A DNA stretch of 64,000 bases from Candidatus Thioglobus sp. GTDB taxonomy: Bacteria > Pseudomonadota > Gammaproteobacteria > PS1 > Pseudothioglobaceae. Below, one piece after another: positions 27,522 to 37,076 of this stretch. Under the pieces are notes generated by a model. That model worked only from the letters and a program-made list of their open reading frames with translations. It was not told the DNA's origin and ran no database searches. Made by a program: the position numbers and the translations under genes. The stretch is taken from the NCBI GenBank assembly GCA_028228555.1, contig JAOJBP010000008.1:1-64000 (forward strand). Direction: 5' to 3'. Numbering within the stretch: the first letter of the stretch is position 1; each line of letters starts with the position of its first letter.

Positions 27522-27522
27522 A

Positions 27523-28653
27523 TCAAACTAAGATATTTTTAAGAATACGATAATAAATTTCACTTAAATCATCTAAATCTTTGGCTGAAACGCACTCATT
27601 GACTTGATGAATCGTGGCATTAATAGGTCCTAACTCTACAACTTGAGCATTTAAAATCGGTGCTATGAAACGCCCATCAGATGTGCCGCCTGAAGTCGAG
27701 AGCTGAGTATCAACACCTGTAACTTTTTTAATCGCATCAACACAGCCACTTACCAATTCGCCTTTAGGTGTTAAGAATGGATAGCCCGAATGATTCCAAT
27801 CAATTTCATATTCGAGGTTGTGCTTATCTAGAATAGCACACACCCTTTTTTGTAAACCTTCATGAGTTGAAACGGTCGAATAACGAAAATTAAACACCAC
27901 TTCAATAGTGCCAGGTATGACATTGGTCACCCCAGTACCAGAGTGAATGTTTGATACTTGGAAACTGGTTGCAGGGAAATATTCATTACCCTTATCCCAT
28001 AACTCTTCGCAAAGCTCATTTAACACTGGAGTAGCTAAATGAATTGGGTTATTTGCTAAATGAGGATAAGCAATATGACCTTGCTTGCCGACAATCGTTA
28101 GTGTGCCATTAAGAGAGCCTCGGCGGCCATTTTTAATTACATCACCTAAAATATTGGTCGCTGATGGCTCTCCTACCAAGCAATAATCAACATTTTGTCC
28201 AATGTTATTTAAGTGTTCACAAACCTTAATAGTGCCGTTAACAGCTGGCCCTTCTTCATCTGAGGTAATTAAATAGCCAATCGTACCTTTATGATCTGGA
28301 TAATCTTTTACAAAGCGCTCACTAGCATCTAGCATAGCTGCCAGAGAACCTTTCATATCAGCTGCACCACGACCATGCAACATGCCGTCTTTTATTTCAC
28401 CAGAAAATGGATCTAAATCCCATTTTGAGGCATCACCCACAGGCACAACATCAGTATGTCCAGCAAAAACAAATACAGGAGATCCAGTACCATGCTGGGC
28501 CCAAAAATTGTCTACCTCTTCAAATTTAAGATCGCTGATTTCAAAATTTGACTGCTTTAGATGATCAGTCATTAATGTCTGACAACCTTTATCATTAGGC
28601 GTTACTGAATCAATTTTAATTAGAGATTGAGCTAGTTTTATTGTTTTACTCAT
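27523..28653 (-). CDS. dapE: succinyl-diaminopimelate desuccinylase
   Basis: Zinc aminoacylase that releases succinate from N-succinyl-LL-diaminopimelate in lysine and peptidoglycan precursor synthesis. The 376 residues show the M20 metal ligands in [19 protein letters not shown] and SDEEGPA, and the C-terminal [14 protein letters not shown]. It follows ccmI by four bases on the same strand. Together with dapA, two steps of the succinylase route are in this window. Confidence 0.95.
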   Translation of the reverse strand: MSKTIKLAQSLIKIDSVTPNDKGCQTLMTDHLKQSNFEISDLKFEEVDNFWAQHGTGSPVFVFAGHTDVVPVGDASKWDLDPFSGEIKDGMLHGRGAADMKGSLAAMLDASERFVKDYPDHKGTIGYLITSDEEGPAVNGTIKVCEHLNNIGQNVDYCLVGEPSATNILGDVIKNGRRGSLNGTLTIVGKQGHIAYPHLANNPIHLATPVLNELCEELWDKGNEYFPATSFQVSNIHSGTGVTNVIPGTIEVVFNFRYSTVSTHEGLQKRVCAILDKHNLEYEIDWNHSGYPFLTPKGELVSGCVDAIKKVTGVDTQLSTSGGTSDGRFIAPILNAQVVELGPINATIHQVNECVSAKDLDDLSEIYYRILKNILV

Positions 28654-28657
28654 GTGT

Positions 28658-29818
28658 TTACTTTAGATTTAGAGTGACGCTTGGATTGTCTGCAATGGTA
28701 ATAATTTCACTAGCAACCTGTATATCATCTGCTTGCTTCATCGCACCACCTGTTCTACTTATACGCACAACAACAATAGCTTCATCATATTGCGACAAAA
28801 GCTTATCTGACATAACAGAATTCATATCACTCAATACCACTTGACCATTAAAGGCTTTAATTGGTAACTTTTGAATAGCAATTGGCATTGGCCTGCCTTG
28901 GGCGGCCTTAGCGTAAATCATTAAATAATCATCAGCAGATCGGCTGGCTAATATTTCATCAGAAAGCACTACATTAACTGTTATTGTATTGCTAATATCG
29001 CCACTTTCAACACGATTTAACTCTGCCAAAATACTGATTAACGCCTGTCGATCAACGCTTTGCTCGGGTAGCACACTTAACGCCTTATTCCATAAAGTTT
29101 TAGCTAGATTAAAATCTTGAGCATTGGCGGCAAACAAGCCTGCTAAGTAAAGTGCATCAGGCGCATTCGGCTCAATCTCTAAAGCTTTTTTGATAAATCC
29201 CATAGGACGCGGTGTAAATTGGTCATCATTAGAACTGATTAAAGCAGATGCGTATTCGACTAATAACCTAGGATCATTAGGATCGATTTGATAAGCTTTT
29301 TCATAAGCCTTAAGCGACTCATCAATTTTATTTAAATCAAAATAACTCAAGCCGAGCATTTTCCAAGCCTTTACATCTTGTGGGTTTTCTTTTAAATGTT
29401 GCTCAATCTTAACAACACTTTGTTCAAGCGTTAAAGGCGGCAAGTCAATAACAGCTTGCTTACTAGCTGGCGTGTAATTGCTTAAATTTTGATAAACGCT
29501 GATTGTGAAAATAGGTAGCAGTAAAACGACCACACCGATCCAAATATTAGCATTTGGTTTGCTCAGTGTTTTAGAGTTTACTTGTGTAAGCTCTAACGCT
29601 AATGTATTTGATATCTCTTCAAGCGCTTGTTCAAATTGCTCTTGATCAATTAAACCCTGAGCAAGGTCAGCTTGCAACTCAATCTTTCTTTGCTTTGCAA
29701 TGTCAATATTTGATTGCTCTAAATCAACGCCATTATCGGCCAATGGTCTTTTTAAAAACCATACTACCCAAGCTATAGATAAAGCCAACATAACCCCAAA
29801 CCAAATAGTCATACTCAT
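28658..29818 (-). CDS. ccmI: cytochrome c biogenesis protein CcmI
   Basis: Chaperone that holds apocytochrome c for haem ligation by CcmF/CcmH. The 386 residues comprise two membrane helices (about 4-22 and 91-110) separated by a charged loop, then periplasmic tetratricopeptide repeats (about 130-255: [20 protein letters not shown] and [18 protein letters not shown]) and a C-terminal domain. It overlaps ccmF by four bases. ccmG and ccmH, usually between the two, are missing here. Confidence 0.88.
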   Translation of the reverse strand: MSMTIWFGVMLALSIAWVVWFLKRPLADNGVDLEQSNIDIAKQRKIELQADLAQGLIDQEQFEQALEEISNTLALELTQVNSKTLSKPNANIWIGVVVLLLPIFTISVYQNLSNYTPASKQAVIDLPPLTLEQSVVKIEQHLKENPQDVKAWKMLGLSYFDLNKIDESLKAYEKAYQIDPNDPRLLVEYASALISSNDDQFTPRPMGFIKKALEIEPNAPDALYLAGLFAANAQDFNLAKTLWNKALSVLPEQSVDRQALISILAELNRVESGDISNTITVNVVLSDEILASRSADDYLMIYAKAAQGRPMPIAIQKLPIKAFNGQVVLSDMNSVMSDKLLSQYDEAIVVVRISRTGGAMKQADDIQVASEIITIADNPSVTLNLK

Positions 29819-31719
29819 GATTTAACCCTCAGACGATATCTTCTATCAAATGCTGCAAATAAAGCGCCCAATGAAATAAACAAGCCACCAAGCCAAATCC
29901 ATCTTATCAATGGCTTATAATAAATTCTCAAACTCCAGGCGCCGTCTCCTAAAGACTCACCTAAGGCAACATATAAGTCTCGATAAAAACTTGGATCAAT
30001 AGCGGCTTCTGTCATTGGCATACCAGTGACATATTGACGCTTTTCTGGGTTTAATTCAGCAATCAAATCACCTTCTAAGTAAACTTCAACCTTACCTTTG
30101 CTGCCTTGATAGTTTTGTTGAGAAAAGTTCTCTACACCCTTAAAGACAAATTCATAACCTTTGATGGTTATTGGCTGATCCACTTCCATTTTTATATCTT
30201 TTTCTATACCAAGCTGTGTTGTAACTGTCGCCCCCAGCAAGAATATTGCAATACCAATATGAGCTAAAATCATGCCAATAAAGGCAAGACTGGTTGAACC
30301 TTTCTGGCGAATTCGGGTTACTAAGAGTGTTAAAGAATGCAGAACAATCCAAATAAACAAGAATACTGCCAACGAAACAAAAACATTATCAACGATTAAA
30401 AAGCTGACTATAAATAGCAGACCTACGCCCAACCATATTGGTTTTAAAACAGTCGAAATTCGAGAAATCGTATCTTTTTTCCAGCGTAAGAATGGAGCAA
30501 TCACCATAGCTATGACAGCAGGAATCATGATTGGCACAAACACTGCATCAAAATACGGTGCGCCCACTGAAATTTTTCCCAAACCTAGAGAGTCTAATAA
30601 TAGAGGATACATGGTGCCTAGAAAAACACTCAACATAGCAGCAACTAACAAAATGTTATTAACCAACAGCCCACTCTCTCTAGATAGCCAAGAAAAAGAG
30701 TTTTGGCTTCGCATCAGTGAAGCACGCCATGCATATAATGCTAATGATCCGCCGACAACAACAACTAAGAAAGCTAAAATAAAAGCACCTCTAGCAGGGT
30801 CGGAAGCAAAAGAATGAACCGACGTTAAAATGCCTGATCTGACTAAAAAAGTACCTAATAGACTTAAAGAAAATCCTGCAATGGCTAACAATACAGTCCA
30901 ATGCTTAAAGGCGCCACGCTTTTCACTCACACTGAGTGAATGCACTAATGCAGTTGCCACTAACCATGGCATAAATGAGGCATTCTCAACTGGATCCCAG
31001 AACCACCAACCGCCCCAGCCGAGCTCATAATATGCCCACCATGAGCCCAGCGTAATACCAAAGGTTAAGAATGACCAAGCCACCAAAGTCCAAGGACGAG
31101 ACCACCTGAGCCAAGTAGAATCAAGCTGCCCACGAATAAGAGAGGACAACACAAATGCAAAAGGTATGGCCATACCTACATAGCCCATATATAGCATTGG
31201 TGGGTGAATAATAAGGCCAAAATCTTGTAATAATGGATTAAGCTCTCGACCCTGCAAAGGGATAACATCTAATCGCTCAAATGGGTTTGAGGTAAGTAAT
31301 AGGAATAATAAAAATCCAATACTAATGACACCTAGAATAATTAGAATATGAGTTAGAACATCTCTAGGCAGTCGTTTAGAAAAAATTGAAACTGCTAAAC
31401 TCCAACTCGATAATACTAACGCCCATAATAATAACGATCCTTCATGTGCGCCCCACACAGCTGACACTTTGAATATATCTGGCAAATCAGTATTGGAATT
31501 ATTAGCTACATACTTAACAGAGAAATCATCTACAACGAAAGCATATATTAAAACAGCAAAAGATACTAACACCCAAAAGAACTGAGCCCACAACATAGGG
31601 CGTGATAGCTGAGCTAGTGAAAAACTACCTTTAATAAGTCCTATTGTTGGCAATATAACCTGTAAACAAGTAAACGCTAATGCTAAAACTAATGCGAAAT
31701 GTCCGAGTTCAACTAACAT
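29815..31719 (-). CDS. ccmF: cytochrome c haem lyase subunit CcmF
   Basis: Large membrane protein that attaches haem to apocytochromes c (System I). The 634 residues have about 15 membrane helices and the tryptophan-rich haem-binding WWD domain GWGGWWFWDPVENASFMPWL. The N-terminal GHFALVLALAF is typical. It starts six bases after serB. The rest of the ccm set is not in view, so the locus is split in this genome. Confidence 0.96.
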   Translation of the reverse strand: MLVELGHFALVLALAFTCLQVILPTIGLIKGSFSLAQLSRPMLWAQFFWVLVSFAVLIYAFVVDDFSVKYVANNSNTDLPDIFKVSAVWGAHEGSLLLWALVLSSWSLAVSIFSKRLPRDVLTHILIILGVISIGFLLFLLLTSNPFERLDVIPLQGRELNPLLQDFGLIIHPPMLYMGYVGMAIPFAFVLSSLIRGQLDSTWLRWSRPWTLVAWSFLTFGITLGSWWAYYELGWGGWWFWDPVENASFMPWLVATALVHSLSVSEKRGAFKHWTVLLAIAGFSLSLLGTFLVRSGILTSVHSFASDPARGAFILAFLVVVVGGSLALYAWRASLMRSQNSFSWLSRESGLLVNNILLVAAMLSVFLGTMYPLLLDSLGLGKISVGAPYFDAVFVPIMIPAVIAMVIAPFLRWKKDTISRISTVLKPIWLGVGLLFIVSFLIVDNVFVSLAVFLFIWIVLHSLTLLVTRIRQKGSTSLAFIGMILAHIGIAIFLLGATVTTQLGIEKDIKMEVDQPITIKGYEFVFKGVENFSQQNYQGSKGKVEVYLEGDLIAELNPEKRQYVTGMPMTEAAIDPSFYRDLYVALGESLGDGAWSLRIYYKPLIRWIWLGGLFISLGALFAAFDRRYRLRVKS

Positions 31720-31725
31720 ATTAAA

Positions 31726-32547
31726 TTATTCATCAAATAAATCTATAATTTTATCTAATCCGCCAACATTAATGGAGATATCCGCCTGCTTTGCCACAAT
31801 AGGTTTTGCATGGTAGGCAACTGACAATCCTGCAACTTTCATCATCTCCAAATCATTTGCGCCATCACCAACAGCAATCACTTGAATGGCGTCAAATGTA
31901 TGCTGTTGGCACAGTTCATGAACAAAATCAGCTTTCGCTTTAGCGTTAATAATACTACCTTGAGTGATGCCAGTTAAGCAGCCATTGTCGACTCCTAAAA
32001 TATTAGCCCTAGAATAATCAAGTCCAATATCTTTGGTCAATCGATCAGTAAAGTAAGTAAATCCACCAGATACTACCGCACTTTTGATATGCTTTCTCTT
32101 TAAAAAATCGATCAGTTCCTTTCCACCAGAATTTACCTGAAGCTTATTCGTATAAACCTTTTCCAAAACTGAAACATCTAGGCCTTTTAATAAGGCAACA
32201 CGCTGAGCCAAAGAAGCATCAAAATCAAGCTTACCTTGCATAGTCAGTTCGGTAATTTTTGCTACTTGCGGTTTTAAATTGGCAAAATCGGCAATTTCAT
32301 CAATACATTCAATATTGATTAAAGTTGAATCCATGTCACTCACTAAAAGTGCAGTTTTATCTGGCGAGAAAGACTCAGGTACAAAATTAAAATCGAGTTT
32401 AAACACCTCTCTCAAGGCGTCTAAATCAATAATTTTATTTGTGATAAAGCGAAAATGAGTTCGCTTATGTTGAATAACAGCGTCAACTTTTTTAGAAACA
32501 AGTTTTGCTATTGCCAAGTCTTGACTATGTAGAATAACCGTCTTCAT
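31726..32547 (-). CDS. serB: phosphoserine phosphatase
   Basis: Last step of serine biosynthesis, a HAD-family phosphatase. The 273 residues carry DMDST (nucleophile Asp71 and Asp73), SGGFTYF and GDGANDLEMM, the three HAD motifs, after an N-terminal extension of about 60 residues corresponding to the ACT-like part of E. coli SerB. The gene lies 19 bases downstream of tRNA-Leu and upstream of ccmF on the same strand. Confidence 0.95.
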   Translation of the reverse strand: MKTVILHSQDLAIAKLVSKKVDAVIQHKRTHFRFITNKIIDLDALREVFKLDFNFVPESFSPDKTALLVSDMDSTLINIECIDEIADFANLKPQVAKITELTMQGKLDFDASLAQRVALLKGLDVSVLEKVYTNKLQVNSGGKELIDFLKRKHIKSAVVSGGFTYFTDRLTKDIGLDYSRANILGVDNGCLTGITQGSIINAKAKADFVHELCQQHTFDAIQVIAVGDGANDLEMMKVAGLSVAYHAKPIVAKQADISINVGGLDKIIDLFDE

Positions 32548-32566
32548 AGGTCACCTTGTATAAATA

Positions 32567-32651
32567 TGGTGCGGAAGGAGAGACTCGAACTCTCACGTCT
32601 TACGACACTGGAACCTAAATCCAGCGTGTCTACCAATTCCACCACTCCCGC
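32567..32651 (-). tRNA. tRNA-Leu(UAG)
   Basis: 85 bases on the minus strand. The acceptor stem GCGGGAG pairs with CUUCCGC (one G-U), the anticodon arm CUGGA-UUUAGGU-UCCAG gives anticodon UAG, and a long class II variable arm (UGUCGUAAGACG) and GUUCGAG in the T loop are present. The 3' CCA is encoded (32567-32569). It reads CUA and other CUN leucine codons. Confidence 0.97.
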
Positions 32652-32663
32652 GAAGAATTTGAA

Positions 32664-32669
32664 ATTATA
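32664..32669 (-). promoter_or_regulatory. putative -10 of the tRNA-Leu promoter
   Basis: Extended GGTATAAT on the minus strand, about 13 bases before the mature tRNA 5' end. No good -35 is visible. Confidence 0.45.
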
Positions 32670-32715
32670 CCTAATATAGGATATAGTGGGGACATTCAAA
32701 CACAGGAATAAAAAA

Positions 32716-32913
32716 ATGAAAGTTAATAACGCAGTTTCCGCTATGGCAGGCGCCATTATCATGGTCTCACTACTAATAAATAATAGCAATATGTTTGCAG
32801 AAGCAAGCTGGTTATGGCTAACTTTCTTTGTAGGTTTTAATTTATTCCAATCTGCTTTCACTGGGTTTTGTCCTGCAAGCAAAATTTTTAAATCAATGGG
32901 TGCTAAAGACTAG
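32716..32913 (+). CDS. DUF2892-type small inner-membrane protein
   Basis: I start at the ATG at 32716, preceded by AGGAA. The 65 residues form two membrane helices (about 8-23 and 31-48) and end FTGFCPASKIFKSMGAKD, the pattern of the DUF2892 family (YgaP C-terminal membrane part), in which a Cys-Pro follows the second helix. In other bacteria this module is often next to rhodanese or sulfur genes; here it converges with cysG, overlapping its stop. Function unknown. Confidence 0.8.
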   Translation: MKVNNAVSAMAGAIIMVSLLINNSNMFAEASWLWLTFFVGFNLFQSAFTGFCPASKIFKSMGAKD

Positions 32914-34295
32914 TCACTTGGATCAAACCAATTAAGTTTTTCTCTTAGCTTAACAACTTCACCAACAATAATTAACGTTGGTGCCTTGATTGGCTGAGTA
33001 GCTACAATTGTCGGTAACTCACCTAGCGTTGTTGTCCATACACGATGATCAGGTGTTGTACCTTTCTCAACTAGAGCCACTGGCATATTGCTACGCATTC
33101 CGTGTTCTATAAGCTTATCTGACAAGTGCTTTGCACCTTTAAGTGCCATATAAAATACTATAGTTTGCTGTTCAACTGCTAGTTCGTCCCAAGGTAGATT
33201 CATGCTACCGTCTTTGAGGTGGCCTGTTACGAAACGACAAGATTGTGAGTAATCACGATGTGTTAATGGGATACCTGAATAAGTTGAACAACCTGATGCT
33301 GCAGTAATACCCGGTACAACTTGAAATGGAATGCCATTTTCAGCTAAGGTTTCAATCTCCTCACCACCACGTCCAAAAATAAACGGATCACCGCCCTTTA
33401 AGCGACAAACGCGTCTACCTTTTTTAGCCAAATCAACTAATAACTGGTTAATACCCTCTTGAGGTACGCTGTGATTGTCACGCTCTTTACCAACATAAAT
33501 AAGTTCAGCATCTCGCCTAACTAACTCCATCACATCTTTTGAAACTAAGCGATCATACAAAATAACATCTGCTTGTTGCATGAGGCGCAAGGCTTTAAAT
33601 GTTAGTAGATCAGGATCACCTGGACCGCCGCCCACTAGATACACCTCACCCACTTCACTATCGCTAGAATTATCAAGTTGCTGCTGCATAGCGACCTTAG
33701 CATCATCTATTCTTCCAGAGAATACTTTTTCAGCAATAATGCCCGAAAAGGACCGCTCCCAGAAAAATCGCCTATCCTCAATATTGGTAAATTTTACTTT
33801 AACTTGGTCTCTAAAACTACCTGCTAACTCTGCTAATTTACCATAAGCATGGGGAATAGTACTCTCTAACTTTGCACGAATTAAACGCGCTAATACCGGT
33901 GTTTTTCCTGCTGAAGAGATGGCAATTATAATTGGAGATCTGTCAACAATTGAAGGCATAATATATGAACACAAATCTGGAGAGTCCACCACATTTACTG
34001 GAATATTAGCACTATGAGCTAATTGGGAAACTTGGGCATTCACTTGAGTATTATTAGTGGCAGAAATAATCAAGGCTTGAGAGCTTATATCACTTGCTTC
34101 AAAGTTTCTTTTGATTAGAGTAATTTTGTCTTGATCAGCCAAAGCTTGAACATTTGCACAAGCTGATTGATCAACACAAGTTACTTGGGCATTTGCCTTT
34201 AATAAAAGTGACATTTTTCGGTAGGCAATATCACCACCGCCAACCACTAAACAAGGCTTTTGCTTAATATCAATAAAAATAGGTAGGTAATTCAT
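32910..34295 (-). CDS. cysG: sirohaem synthase CysG (multifunctional)
   Basis: Makes sirohaem from uroporphyrinogen III by two SAM-dependent methylations, dehydrogenation and iron insertion; sirohaem serves sulfite and nitrite reductases. I start at ATG 34295 (MNYLPIFIDIKQKPCLVVGGG), not the TTG seven codons upstream, to match E. coli CysG (457 residues; 461 here). Residues 1-150 hold the dehydrogenase/ferrochelatase part (VVGGGDIAYRK) and about 215-461 the methyltransferase (YLVGGGPGDPDLLT, GGDPFIFGRGGEE, PGITAASG). Useful for assimilatory sulfur or nitrogen reduction, or for dissimilatory sulfite reductase. Confidence 0.95.
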   Translation of the reverse strand: MNYLPIFIDIKQKPCLVVGGGDIAYRKMSLLLKANAQVTCVDQSACANVQALADQDKITLIKRNFEASDISSQALIISATNNTQVNAQVSQLAHSANIPVNVVDSPDLCSYIMPSIVDRSPIIIAISSAGKTPVLARLIRAKLESTIPHAYGKLAELAGSFRDQVKVKFTNIEDRRFFWERSFSGIIAEKVFSGRIDDAKVAMQQQLDNSSDSEVGEVYLVGGGPGDPDLLTFKALRLMQQADVILYDRLVSKDVMELVRRDAELIYVGKERDNHSVPQEGINQLLVDLAKKGRRVCRLKGGDPFIFGRGGEEIETLAENGIPFQVVPGITAASGCSTYSGIPLTHRDYSQSCRFVTGHLKDGSMNLPWDELAVEQQTIVFYMALKGAKHLSDKLIEHGMRSNMPVALVEKGTTPDHRVWTTTLGELPTIVATQPIKAPTLIIVGEVVKLREKLNWFDPSD

Positions 34296-34323
34296 CAGAT
34301 ATTCGATCGTTCGCAATAAAAGC

Positions 34324-34347
34324 TTACATTATAATGTCTTAATGTAA
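34324..34347. promoter_or_regulatory. palindromic overlapping promoter region between cysG and the Cys-rich gene
   Basis: ACATTATAATGT (34326-34337) is a perfect 12-base palindrome that contains a TATAAT on each strand. TTACAT (34324-34329) is repeated inverted as ATGTAA (34342-34347). It sits between two divergent genes and could serve both as -10 elements and as a regulator site. Confidence 0.4.
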
Positions 34348-34373
34348 ATTAAATACACAAAACACCTATTGTT

Positions 34374-34781
34374 ATGGCTTATGAACACTTCACTTGCCCC
34401 TTTTCACATTTAATTCTTAGCGGACGATGTGGCTGTAAATTTGCTGCCAAAGACTGTGTAGCTGAAAAAGAATTTGGCTCATGTTTAAATCATGACTCGT
34501 CAGATTCATGTCAATCCGTCTATTATCACTTACGAGATAATAGTGACTTCGTATTAAAAACTCATAATGTCAACAATCTTTCGGTTGGTCAGCAGTCCAA
34601 AATAAAAATGGGTGGCTTGCTGGCTTTACAAGAGCTAATGGGAGTGAATAATGGCGATAAAATTAATGATATTGCTAGCTTAGTAGATAAGATTAACGTA
34701 CATTATCCAGATTTAACTTTAATTCCTTTTTCAAAACTTATGCCTAGAATTGCTAAGTTTAATTTTAGAAAAAAACGCTAG
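34374..34781 (+). CDS. uncharacterised cysteine-rich protein
   Basis: 135 residues, soluble in appearance. All six cysteines are in the first third (C8, C19, C21, C28, C37, C46), with the pattern C-x10-C-x-C-x6-C-x8-C-x8-C, which could bind a metal or iron-sulfur cluster. The C-terminal part is ordinary, with several basic residues at the end. I do not recognise the family. It is divergent from cysG (78 bases between starts) and its stop overlaps the end of hda by four bases. A link with sirohaem or sulfur metabolism is only suggested by position. Confidence 0.7.
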   Translation: MAYEHFTCPFSHLILSGRCGCKFAAKDCVAEKEFGSCLNHDSSDSCQSVYYHLRDNSDFVLKTHNVNNLSVGQQSKIKMGGLLALQELMGVNNGDKINDIASLVDKINVHYPDLTLIPFSKLMPRIAKFNFRKKR

Positions 34782-35455
34782 ATTTTTAAAACTTTCTTCA
34801 CGAAAGGAATTGAAATTGAACTTTTTTGCCTTAAAGATTCCTGATCCAGTTCATCAATCATAGATAATACTTCGCTTAGATCCCTAGAAAAGACTTTAAA
34901 TAGATAGGCATAAACTTTATCATCGATATTAAGATTTTTATCTTGCATTTTGCGCTGAATTAAATCAATCTTTTCTTGATCATCAAGCTGCTCTAAACGG
35001 TAAACAACCGCTAACGATAATCGAGTTTTAAGGTCTTTTAATATGACTAATTCGCCAGATGGCTTAGAAGCTGAAACAACTAGCTTAGTCTTGGTTTGTT
35101 TAATTTGATTATAAAGATCAAACAACTCTTGTTGCTGAATTTCACTTAATTGATCGATATTGTCAATACAGACCCAATCATAATCAGACAATGTATTTAA
35201 AAAATGAGTGGGCAATACTTGCCTGATATCTACATAAACTGCTTTTAAATTCTGCTCTAATGCTTTAAAGATACAGCCTTGCAAGAGATGCGTCTTGCCG
35301 CTAGATTTATCGCCTGAAACAAATACAACTGATGAATGTTCTTGAGCAAATAAATTGTCAATAAAAGCAAGTAATGCTTGATTTTTTTCAGCAGAAAAAT
35401 TACCTAACAGCATCTTTGTATCTAGAGAAATAGGCAGCCCAAGTTGTTTCATCAT
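34778..35455 (-). CDS. hda: DnaA regulatory inactivator Hda
   Basis: AAA+ DnaA homologue that, with the sliding clamp, promotes hydrolysis of DnaA-bound ATP after initiation. I start at the ATG at 35455 because longer forms would run into the upstream gene. The 225 residues include MKQLGLPISL near the N terminus (QLGLP resembles the clamp-binding motif QLSLP of E. coli Hda), the Walker A SGDKSSGKTHLL, the Walker B VCIDNID and the C-terminal SISIPFVKKVLKI. It lies seven bases after the CDP-alcohol phosphatidyltransferase gene. Confidence 0.9.
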   Translation of the reverse strand: MMKQLGLPISLDTKMLLGNFSAEKNQALLAFIDNLFAQEHSSVVFVSGDKSSGKTHLLQGCIFKALEQNLKAVYVDIRQVLPTHFLNTLSDYDWVCIDNIDQLSEIQQQELFDLYNQIKQTKTKLVVSASKPSGELVILKDLKTRLSLAVVYRLEQLDDQEKIDLIQRKMQDKNLNIDDKVYAYLFKVFSRDLSEVLSMIDELDQESLRQKSSISIPFVKKVLKI

Positions 35456-35462
35456 TTCCGTC

Positions 35463-36020
35463 TTATTTTTTTTCTTGGGAGATGACCTTTTCAATCCAAA
35501 TCCAAATATAGTCCGCACCACTTAAGACTGTAGAAGTGGCAACAATGATAAAAAATATCGTACTCCATTGTGCCAGCAATGGATATAGCTGCATAACAAC
35601 CAAAAATAAGACTAAAGCAATTTGCAATGCGGTATTAATTTTAGATAGCTTCGAAGGGGTAAGCAGTTCGTCCTTAGCGTTGCCAGAACCAATAAAACAT
35701 CCTACCGTGCCAGATACAATCATGACATCACGCAAAAATACTAGCACCAATAACCACATCGGTAGCAAGCCAATAATATATAGCGTGATAAAGCTACTCA
35801 CTAATAGTAGTTTATCTGCAACTGGATCAAGAATAGAGCCTAAGCGAGATTCAAATGAGTAGCGTTTAGCAATCCAGCCATCTAGTCCATCTGTAATACC
35901 AGCAATAAAAAACAACACCATTGCTAAAAAATATTGATCATTTAACAAAGTCATTACAACAGGTACTGTTAAAATAATGCGTAAAATTGAAAGTGCATTT
36001 GGCACACTAGAAAAATTCAT
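35463..36020 (-). CDS. pgsA: CDP-alcohol phosphatidyltransferase (PgsA-type)
   Basis: Inner-membrane enzyme, most likely CDP-diacylglycerol-glycerol-3-phosphate phosphatidyltransferase, making phosphatidylglycerol phosphate. The 185 residues begin NVPNALSILRI-like SSVPNALSILRIILTVP and carry the catalytic motif as DGLDGWIAKR followed by GSILDPVADK; the first part has Lys where the family consensus has Arg. About six membrane helices. In many gammaproteobacteria pgsA is near uvrC; here it precedes hda, a common arrangement in this class. Confidence 0.85.
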   Translation of the reverse strand: MNFSSVPNALSILRIILTVPVVMTLLNDQYFLAMVLFFIAGITDGLDGWIAKRYSFESRLGSILDPVADKLLLVSSFITLYIIGLLPMWLLVLVFLRDVMIVSGTVGCFIGSGNAKDELLTPSKLSKINTALQIALVLFLVVMQLYPLLAQWSTIFFIIVATSTVLSGADYIWIWIEKVISQEKK

Positions 36021-36074
36021 TTTTCGACGAGTTCAATTGAGATCTAAAAAAATTAATTATACGGAAAAAACCAT

Positions 36075-37076
36075 ATGTCATCATTAACTTACCAAGACTC
36101 GGGTGTGGACATTACCAAAGGTAATGACTTAATCGAAAAAATTAAACCAATTGCAAAATCCACCATGCGTGAAGGTGTATTAGCGGGTCTTGGTGGCTTT
36201 GGCGCTATGTTTGAGTTGCCAATGCATAAATACAAAAATCCAGTTTTAATTTCTGGAACAGATGGTGTTGGTACAAAACTTAAGGTGGCCGAAATGCTTA
36301 ATAAGCATGACACCATTGGTATTGATTTGGTAGCTATGTGTGTTAATGACTTAATTGTGCAAGGCGCTGAGCCGTTATTTTTTCTCGATTATTATGCGAC
36401 TGGTAAGTTAAACATTGAATTAACTACATCGGTTATTCACGGTATTGGTGAAGGTTGTAAAATTTCTGGATGCGCTTTAATTGGTGGTGAAACTGCTGAA
36501 ATGCCAGGCATGTATCAAGGTGAAGAATACGACCTAGCTGGATTTTGTGTTGGTATTGCAGAAAAAGACAAGGTTATCGATGGTTCAAAAGTATCTAATG
36601 GTGATCATATTGTCGCCTTAGCCTCATCAGGCCCTCATTCCAATGGTTATTCTCTGATTCGTAAAGTCTTAGAACAATCCAAGCCGACAGACGCTCAATT
36701 ACAAGCGCTTATCGAGCCTACTAAAATTTATGTTAAATCAGTGTTATCTCTGATTGAAAAGCACTCAGTCCATGCAATTTCACACATCACTGGTGGCGGA
36801 CTAATAGAAAACATTCCTAGAGTATTGCCGGATCACTTAGCTGCAAAGCTAGACAGTAAATCTTGGGTGATGCCTGAAATATTCCAATTTTTACAAGACA
36901 ATGGTAATATTGACATCATGGAAATGTATCGCGTATTTAATTGTGGTGCCGGTATGGTTCTTGTTGTGCCTGCTGATCAAAGTGAAGCAGTCATTCAGCA
37001 TATGAATGAGCAAGGTGAAAAAGCCTGGCTAATTGGTGAAATCGTTGCCAATGAAGGTAATCAAGTTATTATCTAA
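36075..37076 (+). CDS. purM: phosphoribosylformylglycinamidine cyclo-ligase
   Basis: Closes the imidazole ring (FGAM to AIR) in purine synthesis using ATP. The 333 residues show the GVDITKGN start, [24 protein letters not shown] and [13 protein letters not shown], all conserved in PurM. ACGGAAAA lies upstream of the ATG. purN follows with no gap. Confidence 0.97.
   Translation: MSSLTYQDSGVDITKGNDLIEKIKPIAKSTMREGVLAGLGGFGAMFELPMHKYKNPVLISGTDGVGTKLKVAEMLNKHDTIGIDLVAMCVNDLIVQGAEPLFFLDYYATGKLNIELTTSVIHGIGEGCKISGCALIGGETAEMPGMYQGEEYDLAGFCVGIAEKDKVIDGSKVSNGDHIVALASSGPHSNGYSLIRKVLEQSKPTDAQLQALIEPTKIYVKSVLSLIEKHSVHAISHITGGGLIENIPRVLPDHLAAKLDSKSWVMPEIFQFLQDNGNIDIMEMYRVFNCGAGMVLVVPADQSEAVIQHMNEQGEKAWLIGEIVANEGNQVII

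Noticed and set aside
32544..32882. Minus-strand ORF of 112 codons
   Set aside because: It runs through the tRNA-Leu gene and antisense to the DUF2892 gene; no family features.
35456..35521. Longer hda start overlapping the PgsA-type gene
   Set aside because: The extra residues are basic, unlike Hda, and come from the other gene's frame; the ATG at 35455 starts the conserved part.
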